A DNA stretch of 18,461 nt, taken from NCBI GenBank assembly GCA_964520975.1, contig CAZFPA010000040.1, positions 1-18,461 of the forward strand, in the 5' to 3' direction. The stretch is from CAZFPA01 sp964520975. Lineage in GTDB: Bacteria > Bacillota > Negativicutes > Selenomonadales > Selenomonadaceae. The first letter of the stretch is position 1. Every line of letters starts with the position of its first letter. Shown piece after piece: positions 7,701-15,694 of this stretch. The notes under the pieces were generated by a model. The model was not told where the DNA came from. It saw only the letters and a list, made by a program, of their open reading frames with translations, and searched no databases. The position numbers were made by a program, and so were the translations under genes.

Positions 7701-9161
7701 TCACTCCTTTTCTCCTGCTGCCGCCCGTCCGGCAAACCATTTTGACAGCTTCGTAAAGATACCCTTTGACTCCAGATAAAATACCGGGCGGGAGCAAAAA
7801 ATGAAATAATCGATGCGCCGACAAAAATAAGCCATGCGGAAATAGGCTGCCAGGAACGCCAGCGCTGTAGCGAGGAAAAAAGTAAAGCCATAGCTCTTCT
7901 CGCCCAGGAAAAAGCCGATGATGCCAAAGACCAGCACCGCCGTCAGCAGTGTCCCGACAATCCAGAGAACGCCCTTCTGATCCTCAAAGTACAGCAGCAT
8001 CGTATACATGACCTGCACGATCCCGAGAAAAAAGGCCCCGAGCACAATCATGATATAGATATTCACCGCCTCCGAAGACAAGCCCAGCAACGTCAGGAAG
8101 TAATTCCCCAGGGCCAGGAAAATCAGGCTGAATACGAGCTGGAATTCGGCAATGTTGCGAAGCTCTACCCAAAGCGTATGCAATACATCCTGCTTGGCAT
8201 CCTCAATATCCTTGAAGTTCCCCTTTTGCGTAATGTATTTGAAATACACCGCATATTTTTCATAAAAATGCAGCTCCGTCGATACAACAAACATCATCAT
8301 GACCGGCAAAATCGACAGGAACGCATAGAACGTGACCACATCATATACAGGGGCATATACGTAGGTATCGGCAATCCGTACCCCCATGGGCCCCTGCCAG
8401 ATGATGATATTCGGCAGATACAGGGCCAGTGCATAGAAAAAGGCGATAAAGAACAGGCAGGGATGCTTCTCAAAATACGGCAGGAAGGAAAAATTCAGCC
8501 CCTGTGCATGATAGCCGAAATAGCGGATGATATGCACGAAAAACAGCGTGACGATACAGGCAATGCCGATATTCATAGCCAGCAGCACGCCAGGAACCGG
8601 CGGCAGGCAGCCTGTATACAGTACGAAGAAAGAAAGCAGGATACTGACCAGGACCCCGCAGATGTAGCTCTGAAAAAGTCCCCGATAGTTCTTGACAGCC
8701 GTGAGATACACACCCTGCAGCCAGATTGCCAGCATCTGCATAAAAACCAGATAGGTCAGCAGCTTGACGAAAAAATCCAACGGTTTGTTCCAAAAGAAAC
8801 AGATTGCGGCAAGACTGCCGATCAGACTGGTAAATGCCAGGATTCCGAACAGTGAGGCCGTAACCTCCCGATGGTCACCGCTGTACAGGAGATCAGCCAG
8901 ATAACGCGTAATGACCATGACAAAGCCGCTCGAAAGGATATGGGAAAACACAAAAGGATAGATGATGGAAGCGGTATACAGCCGCGATTCTTCCTCCGAT
9001 ACGCCAAACAGTACGAACATGAGCTGAATGGCGAGTACCATCCCTGTCATAAGGGCAAACGGACCGGCTGTAATGACGGCAGAATAGCTGTACGCTTTCA
9101 GATAGCTGCTGGCCGTACGCCCATTGAATAACTTCTTCAGTTCAAAACCAATTCCGGCCAT
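7701..9161 (-). CDS. pelG: PelG, inner-membrane polysaccharide transporter
   Basis: A 486-residue polytopic membrane protein with about 12 hydrophobic segments, slightly longer than the ~456-residue Pseudomonas protein. The start MAGIGFELKKL is characteristic of PelG, as is the run SYSAVITAGPFALMTG. PelG is a MATE/Wzx-like transporter proposed to work with PelD, PelE and PelF to carry the nascent polymer across the cytoplasmic membrane. The ATG at 9161 directly follows the pelF TGA, with GAGGAGG inside the end of pelF as its ribosome-binding site, so translational coupling is expected. The gene ends 7 bases before the TTG start of the outer-membrane protein gene. Confidence 0.93.
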   Translation of the reverse strand: MAGIGFELKKLFNGRTASSYLKAYSYSAVITAGPFALMTGMVLAIQLMFVLFGVSEEESRLYTASIIYPFVFSHILSSGFVMVITRYLADLLYSGDHREVTASLFGILAFTSLIGSLAAICFFWNKPLDFFVKLLTYLVFMQMLAIWLQGVYLTAVKNYRGLFQSYICGVLVSILLSFFVLYTGCLPPVPGVLLAMNIGIACIVTLFFVHIIRYFGYHAQGLNFSFLPYFEKHPCLFFIAFFYALALYLPNIIIWQGPMGVRIADTYVYAPVYDVVTFYAFLSILPVMMMFVVSTELHFYEKYAVYFKYITQKGNFKDIEDAKQDVLHTLWVELRNIAEFQLVFSLIFLALGNYFLTLLGLSSEAVNIYIMIVLGAFFLGIVQVMYTMLLYFEDQKGVLWIVGTLLTAVLVFGIIGFFLGEKSYGFTFFLATALAFLAAYFRMAYFCRRIDYFIFCSRPVFYLESKGIFTKLSKWFAGRAAAGEKE

Positions 9162-10586
9162 TCAGTTTTCCTCCTCCTGCAGCCCTGCATATACCTTCCG
9201 ATAGGAATCGATGAATTTTTCATAGGTGTAAGCTGCCTTGACCCGTTCAAAGCCAATTCGGCCCATACGCTGGCGAAGCTCGGGGTTCCTTGCCAGCCGC
9301 AGAATCTCCCGGGCCATATTCTCATAATCCATAGGAGCGACAACCGCTCCGGCCGCTCCCCGCTCATCACCGGTCCGTCCATAGATGAGCTCACGGCAGC
9401 AGCCAACATCGGTTGTCACAAAGGGGCGATGCGCTCCCTGGCCCTCGAGTACCGCCAGTGGCTGTCCCTCGCTGATGCTGCTCAGGAGCAGGATATCCAT
9501 TTTCCCCAGGTAGTCAGTCACCTTGACCGAGCCGGTAAATTCCACATCCTGCAATTGAAGGATCTCTACGGTCTGCTGACATAGCGCATAATATTCCGGG
9601 TCCTCCTCACAGGGTCCCATGATATAGAGCTTTGCATCATGCAGCGCCTGTTTGACGAGGAAAAACGCCCGCAGCATTGTGATGATATCCTTGATCGGAA
9701 CCACCCGCACAACAGCCCCGATGATAAGCGGCTCCGCCTGCAGCGGAGCTTCCGGGATATCCTGGAAGCGCTCCAGATGGATTCCATTCGGTATGATGCC
9801 GATCTTCTCCGGTGCACAGCCCAACTCCATTTCCGTCTGTGCATTTTTCTCGAACAGGGTAAACACCTGGCTGGCCTTTTCATACGCCAAATGCGCCAGG
9901 TTATAGAAATACTGTATCCATACGGATTTGAAATCCCCCTTGGCCCACTGGCATTTGATGATTTCAGCCTCCCGTTCCCGCGAATAGATGCCATGCTCTG
10001 TTATGAGAAAGGGCTTTTTATAGAGCTCCGCCGCAATGCCGCCTAAAATACCGCAATAGCCGGTAGCCACGCTGTGATAGGCATCCGCCTCCGGAAGCTC
10101 CTGCTGCAAAAGGTAAAAAAGCGGCAGCAGCATAGAACGCATCGTCCAAAAAAAATCAGTGAAAGGCAGATAACTGTATTTCTTCTGATAAACCTCCTCA
10201 ATGACATCGAAGAAATCCGCACTCATAAAGATCTCCAAAGGATCTCTTTTCCGTCTGCCGCGAAAAATCGCGATGAGCTCATGGAGCCGAATGGGATTAT
10301 CGCCCATGACAAGCTCCTGCAGGCAAACCTTCTCCGCGGGCTGCAAGGTATGCATCCGCATTGCCGGCGAACGCAGCGCGAGAATCTCATCCAGGAACAC
10401 CTCCTGGATGGCAACCAGATTCTTCGGGCGCTTATAGCGGAAATGACCGCGATCCTTCTGCTCCGCGCCAATCGAATACAGCACGAATTCATGCTCGGGA
10501 AAACCCTCGATCAGCATCTGCACCCAGGAGGATACACCGCCAACAATGTAGGGATAGGACCCCTCCGTCAATAAACAGATTCTCAT
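9162..10586 (-). CDS. pelF: PelF, cytoplasmic GT4 glycosyltransferase
   Basis: A 474-residue GT-B fold glycosyltransferase that polymerises the Pel chain from UDP-amino sugars. The N-terminus MRICLLTEGSYPYIVGGVSSW is the PelF hallmark (an N-terminal domain with the family pattern EGxYPY..GGVSSW). The retaining GT4 EX7E motif is visible as Glu373 and Glu381 in SEGQPLAVLEGQG, followed by TTDVGCCREL. The ATG at 10586 fits this N-terminus; starting at 10607 would add seven unrelated residues. Its first bases overlap the stop of the upstream deacetylase gene as ATGA. There is no membrane segment, so it acts in the cytoplasm, presumably docked on PelD/PelE/PelG. Confidence 0.95.
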   Translation of the reverse strand: MRICLLTEGSYPYIVGGVSSWVQMLIEGFPEHEFVLYSIGAEQKDRGHFRYKRPKNLVAIQEVFLDEILALRSPAMRMHTLQPAEKVCLQELVMGDNPIRLHELIAIFRGRRKRDPLEIFMSADFFDVIEEVYQKKYSYLPFTDFFWTMRSMLLPLFYLLQQELPEADAYHSVATGYCGILGGIAAELYKKPFLITEHGIYSREREAEIIKCQWAKGDFKSVWIQYFYNLAHLAYEKASQVFTLFEKNAQTEMELGCAPEKIGIIPNGIHLERFQDIPEAPLQAEPLIIGAVVRVVPIKDIITMLRAFFLVKQALHDAKLYIMGPCEEDPEYYALCQQTVEILQLQDVEFTGSVKVTDYLGKMDILLLSSISEGQPLAVLEGQGAHRPFVTTDVGCCRELIYGRTGDERGAAGAVVAPMDYENMAREILRLARNPELRQRMGRIGFERVKAAYTYEKFIDSYRKVYAGLQEEEN

Positions 10587-12424
10587 AGCGGTGCAGCTCC
10601 CTTCCAAAAAATATGCGCCTGCGGCTGCCGGATAGTTACCAGATAGACAGCCTCACCAATAGAATCCACCTGACAGCCCTCCGTATGATCGATACCCTTT
10701 GTCGTCCGCAGAACGAACTTCAACGGAGCATGATAATTCCAGCAGTACAGCGTAAGCCCGTCGGCAGCCTCCTGAACGCGATAATCCATATCGTAATAAT
10801 CGCCCAGATAATCAGCCCCCTCAGAGGCCGTGCAGGCCTGGAGCCATCCGTACCGCTCCTGCAGCCAGTCAAAGGTATTCGTAAGACCGGCCTTCATCAT
10901 CGCCCAGCTCAGGTTCTTGCTTTCTTCATAAAAGATCTCATCCGGATGTATGAAATGCGAAAATACGCCAATGTAATTCAGAACATTGATATCCTCCCAC
11001 AGCATATCCTTCGTCGGAATGTGTCCCGCGCTCACCCGGGGAATTTCATAGACGCCCTGATAAAATCCTGTATCATGGCGCTCAAAGTTCTGGAAATACG
11101 CCCGCTCCTCCAGGGCCCCGCTGAAAAGTGAGGCATAGACCTTCATTTCAGGAAATACATTCTTTACAGCGGCTTTGCCCTCAGGACTGAGGATATTCGA
11201 CGGCGGTACATAGACCTGGAAATCATAATCCGGGTATACCGCCTTAATGTAGCGGCGAAGCTCACGCAGGGAATCCTCCATATCCGCCTGGCTCTCCCAG
11301 GGCTGATAGTCCAGCTCCTCCTGATTGTAGCCGGCCGGAGCCAGCGACTGATGATTATATCCATGGATACCGAGCTCACCGCCGGCCTTCAGCAGTTCCC
11401 TCCCATAAACAATCAGATTATCCTTGGCCTTCCGCCCCTCCAGCTCCCGGAACGGTCCCTTGACCTGATCGCCATAGGACTCGATGATCAGTCCGGTGTA
11501 CTTCAGTTTATATTTCCTGGCATTTTCCAGCATCGTCGGCCACCAGACCTGCCGATAAAATTCTTCCGTACTCAACTGCAGCTCATTATAAATGCGGGAA
11601 AAATCCCCCTCCGGCTCTGGCGCCGGAAAATCATCAAAAAAGAAAAATTTCAGTCCGGCAACCGGATAGATATACTCCTCCCTGGCCTGACTCAGCGCAG
11701 CTGTCAAAAGGCCAATATTGCGTTTTTCCACGATACCCAAACCATTGTACACCAGATACTTGCCGGCACCGGATGGATTCTCCCATACCAGCGGCATCCC
11801 ATCCGCCGAAGCAATATGAACCGTAGCTGCCGGCTGCAGCTGCACGGCGCAGGCATCGGTCCGATACCCCGGAGTATTCATGGAAAAGCCTTTCGCCCCG
11901 AATAAGAAATCCGTCTGTACCTCTATGCCCGGTACCTCCCGGAGACCGTCCATCGCCGTGATTCCCAGCCGTTCCAGCAGTTCTGCCGGCACCTCATTGG
12001 GAAATAAGCGCTGCAGAAACAGAGCGGTCCCCCCCGCCTCCACATACTGTTCGACTCGCGGCAGCGCCGCAACCTGCTGCAGCTGACCGGTGGCCAGTAC
12101 AACGCCCGCATAGTCTTCCCGGCGAATCTCCGTATCCTCGTCATAAGGAAGCACGACAGCCTGTTTCTTCTGTCCTGCCAGCATTTTTTTGATTTGATGC
12201 TGCAGCAGCGTGCTGCGTACATTTTCCGGATTGTATATGACCAGGAAGGTGTCCCGTCCCAGGCTGGCCTTATCCTGCTGGCTATTTTCCAGCCGCCATT
12301 CCGCCCGGGTATCCTTCGACCGTACCGCACTCAGATATAAGAATCCATCCATCCGATTGTATTGGAAAAACAGTCCCAGCAGGAATACCAGGATAAAGAT
12401 TCCGATAAAATTTCCTTTATACAT
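10583..12424 (-). CDS. pelA: DUF2194 membrane-anchored polysaccharide deacetylase (PelA deacetylase half)
   Basis: A 613-residue protein with one N-terminal membrane anchor (residues ~5-22, FIGIFILVFLLGLFF) and no hydrolase domain. Residues ~50-200 form a Rossmann/amidotransferase-like domain (FLVIYNPENV, AGVVLATGQL). A NodB-like deacetylase follows, with FFFDDFPAP (Asp264/Asp265) and LGIHGYNHQSL, whose His354 and His358 form the metal-binding HxxxH motif, then VYVPPSNIL. The C-terminal ~100 residues look like a beta-sandwich. It probably removes acetyl groups from Pel amino sugars outside the cytoplasmic membrane. The arrangement matches the deacetylase-only PelA of Gram-positive pel clusters. 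The start at 12424 overlaps the end of pelE by 8 bases and is preceded by AAGGGGG; an ATG at 12475 is possible but lacks a good site. Confidence 0.85.
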   Translation of the reverse strand: MYKGNFIGIFILVFLLGLFFQYNRMDGFLYLSAVRSKDTRAEWRLENSQQDKASLGRDTFLVIYNPENVRSTLLQHQIKKMLAGQKKQAVVLPYDEDTEIRREDYAGVVLATGQLQQVAALPRVEQYVEAGGTALFLQRLFPNEVPAELLERLGITAMDGLREVPGIEVQTDFLFGAKGFSMNTPGYRTDACAVQLQPAATVHIASADGMPLVWENPSGAGKYLVYNGLGIVEKRNIGLLTAALSQAREEYIYPVAGLKFFFFDDFPAPEPEGDFSRIYNELQLSTEEFYRQVWWPTMLENARKYKLKYTGLIIESYGDQVKGPFRELEGRKAKDNLIVYGRELLKAGGELGIHGYNHQSLAPAGYNQEELDYQPWESQADMEDSLRELRRYIKAVYPDYDFQVYVPPSNILSPEGKAAVKNVFPEMKVYASLFSGALEERAYFQNFERHDTGFYQGVYEIPRVSAGHIPTKDMLWEDINVLNYIGVFSHFIHPDEIFYEESKNLSWAMMKAGLTNTFDWLQERYGWLQACTASEGADYLGDYYDMDYRVQEAADGLTLYCWNYHAPLKFVLRTTKGIDHTEGCQVDSIGEAVYLVTIRQPQAHIFWKGAAPL

Positions 12425-13316
12425 TTGCGGCCGCCCCCTTACGATCCCAGAAGCGTATGACTTCCATCGCCTCAATCGTGAGCTTTATGGGCAGCGCCTT
12501 GAGTTCATCGATTTTCTGCTGAAGCGCCTCAGGCTCATGCCTGGCCTGATAAAGACGGATATACATGAGATACGGCTGCTCGGTTCCAGGAAAATGCTGT
12601 AGAAACAGGGCACAGACCTCCTGTGCCGAATCGTAGCAGGCCAGACGGATATCCTGGCAAATCTTTTCGCGATAGTGCTCCGTCTTTTCCGGTTCTGCAG
12701 CAACGAGCCGTCCCAGCACCGCAGCATACCGCTCTTCCTTTTGCCGGCGCGTCATCGGATCAATGAATTTTTGTGCAATATATTCCCGTAAATTGGCAGC
12801 ATAGTCATTCAGCAGTGCCGCGGAAACATTTTCCTCATGAAGCTGCTTTTCCTCTTGAAACAACTGGGTTTCCAGCGCTTCAAGCTTCGTGGTGAGCATG
12901 GAAATGGCATAATAGGCAATCTCGCGGTCTTCATCATGCACTGCCTGCTGCAGTACCTGCTGGTTCTGCAGCATATTCTGCTTGATGGCTTCGGTAAAGA
13001 AACGCCGCTTTTGCTGTGGATTTTCCACAAACAACGCATCGTTCAACGGAATGATATCGGCCTCCTGCCGCATATTCCGGCTGAACACGCGGGCATCCCG
13101 CTGCAGTTTATGCCTGGCGACCAACGCTCCAGCAGGTGCATGGCGGCATAAAAGATGCATGCCGACTAAAATGACCGCACCGAAAAAGGGCAGCAACAGT
13201 ACAAACAGTGTTTCCGTCTCAGCCTGCTGCACCGGAAGGCTGCGCCGCACACAAAGGAAAAACAGCACCGTAGTCAGCCCATGCAGCACCAGACAGGGCA
13301 ATAGCAGCGTATTCAT
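12417..13316 (-). CDS. pelE: PelE-like inner-membrane protein
   Basis: A 299-residue protein with two membrane segments (residues 4-23 and 37-57) followed by a ~240-residue charged helical cytoplasmic region with irregular TPR-like character. This is the architecture of PelE, thought to be a scaffold between PelD, PelF and PelG. The sequence itself has few diagnostic residues, so the assignment rests on topology and position between pelD and the deacetylase gene, the same order as in other pel clusters. The ATG at 13316 overlaps the pelD stop as ATGA, and the stop overlaps the next start by 8 bases; both indicate translational coupling. Confidence 0.7.
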   Translation of the reverse strand: MNTLLLPCLVLHGLTTVLFFLCVRRSLPVQQAETETLFVLLLPFFGAVILVGMHLLCRHAPAGALVARHKLQRDARVFSRNMRQEADIIPLNDALFVENPQQKRRFFTEAIKQNMLQNQQVLQQAVHDEDREIAYYAISMLTTKLEALETQLFQEEKQLHEENVSAALLNDYAANLREYIAQKFIDPMTRRQKEERYAAVLGRLVAAEPEKTEHYREKICQDIRLACYDSAQEVCALFLQHFPGTEQPYLMYIRLYQARHEPEALQQKIDELKALPIKLTIEAMEVIRFWDRKGAAANV

Positions 13317-15505
13317 AACCGATCCCCCACCGCCTGGCTTTGGATTCCCTTTTGCCGCAGCCGCTGGCGCACATTCTCAACCGTATCCTTTGCAATATCA
13401 ATCAAAAGAAGATACAGCTCTCCTTCATAAAGTCCAAGAAAGTCTTCGGCGCGAGCCGTCGCGGCCAGCAGCTGATCCATCTCCTCATAGCTGCGGCCAG
13501 CCAGTTCCAGGCGCAAAAATTCGATAGGAACCGGAACCTGCTGCATCTGACAACGCTCCACGATTTCCAGCCGGATCTTATAGAACTCCGCTTCCTGCAG
13601 AATCCTGGTATTGGGCAGATATTTACTGCTTTGGCGGCTTTCCTCATAGCGATAGGCTTTTCCCATCGCACTGGCGATAAGACGCGCGGTGAGCGAGAGC
13701 AGATTCTGCTGAGCCAGCGACCACTGGGAAAAGTCCAGGCCAAAAATTTCTATGACAGCAATCACCTTATTGTCATAGACAATCGGTGCTGCCAGATCCG
13801 GCAAATTCTTTTGCAGCTTGCGATTGAAAAAAATACGCTTGGCGTAAAGAACCTCCTCAAGATAAGGCGTATCCGCAATCCGAAGAGAACGCGGCACCTG
13901 CTCCATGCCAGAGCCGCAGCGGACCTTCTGGCGCAGATACAGGCCATTTTTTCCCACAACGTACAGGGCAACCCGTTCTACAGAAAGAATTTCCGCCGTT
14001 ACTTCCGCGGCCTTCGTAAAGACATTTTCCAGTTCCACACTGTCAAGCCCGCGAATGATCCGATACACCCGGCCAATGCTGTCATTGGAATTGACGATCT
14101 GCTGATACAGCCGTTCCTTGACCGCAATGCTTTCTTCGTAACGTTTCTCAAGAAAGGCATAGCGCTCATGGAGCTTATTCTTCTGATATTGCTCCGATTC
14201 CAAATGCAAATCGTGCTTATCGGTAATGTACCCGGTCAGAACCCCTAAAAACAGATAGGCGGCAAAATGCAGCAAATGCTGCGGCAAATAGAGAAGCGCA
14301 ACAAGATCCGCTCCATTTTGCGTAAAGCTGTAGCCTAGCAGAGCAGTCGAAAGCACAACTGCCGGAATCGACTGCTTTTTTCCATAGAGAATTCCCATCG
14401 CTGCAATATAGATATAATTGAAATCCAGGCCAATCGAGGTATTTACCATAGAGCCCTTTTGCGAGAACATGATTCCCACCATCAGGCAGAACGCAACGAG
14501 ATTTTCCAGATAGGGCTTGAACGTATCGATCTTTTTCTGCCGTATCGCCTGCTGCTTCTTTTTCTGCTGCAGCTTTTCATCCTGCTGTTTCCATTCCTTG
14601 TACCAGTCATAGGTCTGCCGAAGCCCTGTCGCCAGATCTGCCTTCTGATACCAGCCAAGTTCCTTCCGGCAAAGAGAATTGTCAAGCGTTGCCCGTTGAA
14701 AGTTTCCTACTGTCTCGCTATCCCAGATAATATCCGGCAGCTTCATGAACTGCTGACAGGTATCCAGCAGCGACTGAAATGTCATTTGCTGATTGGAGGA
14801 AATATTCATCCGGTCACCGTTATAGCTGCGCTCTGCGGCCTGATAGACTGCGAACGCGGCATCATCGACATATAGCATATCCCGTGTCTGCTGTGCCGAC
14901 CCTTTGAAGCGAAAGGGGATCCCATACAGAGCCGCATGCATGAACTGTGAAATGACGCCATGGTCGGGCAACTGTCCTGGCCCATACACAGAGGCGAAGC
15001 GCAGCGCTGTGACATTCAGACCAAAAACCCGCTGCCAATGCAGAGCGTATTTTTCATTGATGTCCTTTTGCATAGTTCGCGGATTCGTAATGAGTGGAAG
15101 CTCATCCTCATTTGCCGCAATCCGGGCATGGTCAACAAGACTGCCCGTCGATGTCAGAAAAAATTTTTTGACACCATATTTGCTGGACAGATGCAGCATA
15201 TTCACCAGACCCAAAAAATTGATTTCACTGTTTTCCATGTACCCTTCCCGCTTAAAGGAAGTCGAACGCTCGGCGTTGTGGATCACAACATCCAGATTAT
15301 GGATGCGAAACAGCTCTTCACATCGTCCGTCCGTAACGCTGTACGGATAGAAATGATGCGCGGCAGAGACTTTTTTCATCCGTGCCGATGACAGATCATC
15401 CAGGATAAAGACATCCCAGCCCTCTTTTATAAATCGCTCAGCTATAGCCTGGCCTAGAAATCCATAGCCACCGGTAATCAGAACTTTCTTTTTAAAGGCC
15501 GTCAC
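13313..15505 (-). CDS. pelD: SDR epimerase-like domain fused to PelD c-di-GMP receptor
   Basis: A 730-residue fusion. Residues ~5-310 are an extended-SDR nucleotide-sugar epimerase-like domain: NAD motif GGYGFLG at 12-18, then FASVYGPGQ, but the catalytic YxxxK reads RTMQK (Arg143, Lys147). Residues ~330-430 hold about four membrane segments, then a short coiled coil, a GAF domain (~473-617) and a degenerate GGDEF domain (~630-730). In the last, the I-site RAED (Arg685, Asp688) is intact five residues before EGELY, which replaces GGDEF. This is the PelD pattern: no cyclase activity, c-di-GMP binding retained. The start is GTG at 15505, with GAGGTGAT as ribosome-binding site; the GTG at 15514 lies inside that site. 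It is first in the operon. The fusion may supply or channel UDP-GalNAc, if active. Confidence 0.88.
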   Translation of the reverse strand: MTAFKKKVLITGGYGFLGQAIAERFIKEGWDVFILDDLSSARMKKVSAAHHFYPYSVTDGRCEELFRIHNLDVVIHNAERSTSFKREGYMENSEINFLGLVNMLHLSSKYGVKKFFLTSTGSLVDHARIAANEDELPLITNPRTMQKDINEKYALHWQRVFGLNVTALRFASVYGPGQLPDHGVISQFMHAALYGIPFRFKGSAQQTRDMLYVDDAAFAVYQAAERSYNGDRMNISSNQQMTFQSLLDTCQQFMKLPDIIWDSETVGNFQRATLDNSLCRKELGWYQKADLATGLRQTYDWYKEWKQQDEKLQQKKKQQAIRQKKIDTFKPYLENLVAFCLMVGIMFSQKGSMVNTSIGLDFNYIYIAAMGILYGKKQSIPAVVLSTALLGYSFTQNGADLVALLYLPQHLLHFAAYLFLGVLTGYITDKHDLHLESEQYQKNKLHERYAFLEKRYEESIAVKERLYQQIVNSNDSIGRVYRIIRGLDSVELENVFTKAAEVTAEILSVERVALYVVGKNGLYLRQKVRCGSGMEQVPRSLRIADTPYLEEVLYAKRIFFNRKLQKNLPDLAAPIVYDNKVIAVIEIFGLDFSQWSLAQQNLLSLTARLIASAMGKAYRYEESRQSSKYLPNTRILQEAEFYKIRLEIVERCQMQQVPVPIEFLRLELAGRSYEEMDQLLAATARAEDFLGLYEGELYLLLIDIAKDTVENVRQRLRQKGIQSQAVGDRL

Positions 15506-15541
15506 AGCTATCACCTCATTTATGTCTCAATTTTCTGTGTT

Positions 15542-15550
15542 TTTATAGCA
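15542..15550 (-). promoter_or_regulatory. Candidate extended -10 promoter of the pel operon
   Basis: On the minus strand TGCTATAAA gives an extended -10 (TGnTATAAA) about 37 bases before the pelD start, in a markedly AT-rich stretch. No good -35 box is present at the proper distance, consistent with an activator-dependent or extended -10 promoter. Confidence 0.4.
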
Positions 15551-15635
15551 ACCCTGTTCCAAATTCTATGTCCATATACTTTGTGCAGTTCTTCTTTAAA
15601 TATTTTCTCTACATATTTTCCAAATCCTTCTAACC

Positions 15636-15663
15636 TTTTGAGGAAAGATATCTTTCCTCAAAA
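15636..15663. repeat. 28-base perfect palindrome upstream of pel
   Basis: TTTTGAGGAAAGAT (15636-15649) is followed directly by its exact reverse complement (15650-15663). It has no T-tract after it on either strand, so it is not a standard terminator alone. It could form a stable hairpin in RNA or be a dimer-binding operator upstream of the pel promoter. It abuts the hairpin spanning the end of the methyltransferase gene. Confidence 0.8.
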
Positions 15664-15694
15664 GCTGCGGATACTCAGCTTCGTATCCGCAGCT
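15660..15694 (-). terminator. Hairpin over the stop codon of the RNA methyltransferase gene
   Basis: Perfect 12-base arms AGCTGCGGATAC (15663-15674) and GTATCCGCAGCT (15683-15694) enclose an 8-base loop that holds the TGA stop (15677-15675). On the minus strand the stem is followed by TTT then GAGG, so the U-tract is short and is itself the first arm of the adjacent palindrome. It is probably the terminator or mRNA 3' end of the methyltransferase gene; the weak tract leaves readthrough into pel possible. Confidence 0.55.

Noticed and set aside
7691..7927. A longer start for the outer-membrane protein gene (from 7927)
   Set aside because: The added 78 residues overlap the end of pelG and place the signal peptide in the interior; the TTG at 7693 precedes the basic n-region directly.
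8178..8855. A 225-codon plus-strand open frame inside pelG
   Set aside because: PelG is certain on the minus strand; the antisense product is a low-complexity Gln/Asp/His-rich sequence with no plausible ribosome-binding site.
13340..14248. A 302-codon plus-strand open frame inside pelD
   Set aside because: It lies opposite the GAF/GGDEF part of PelD, whose motifs are clear; the antisense translation has no family features.
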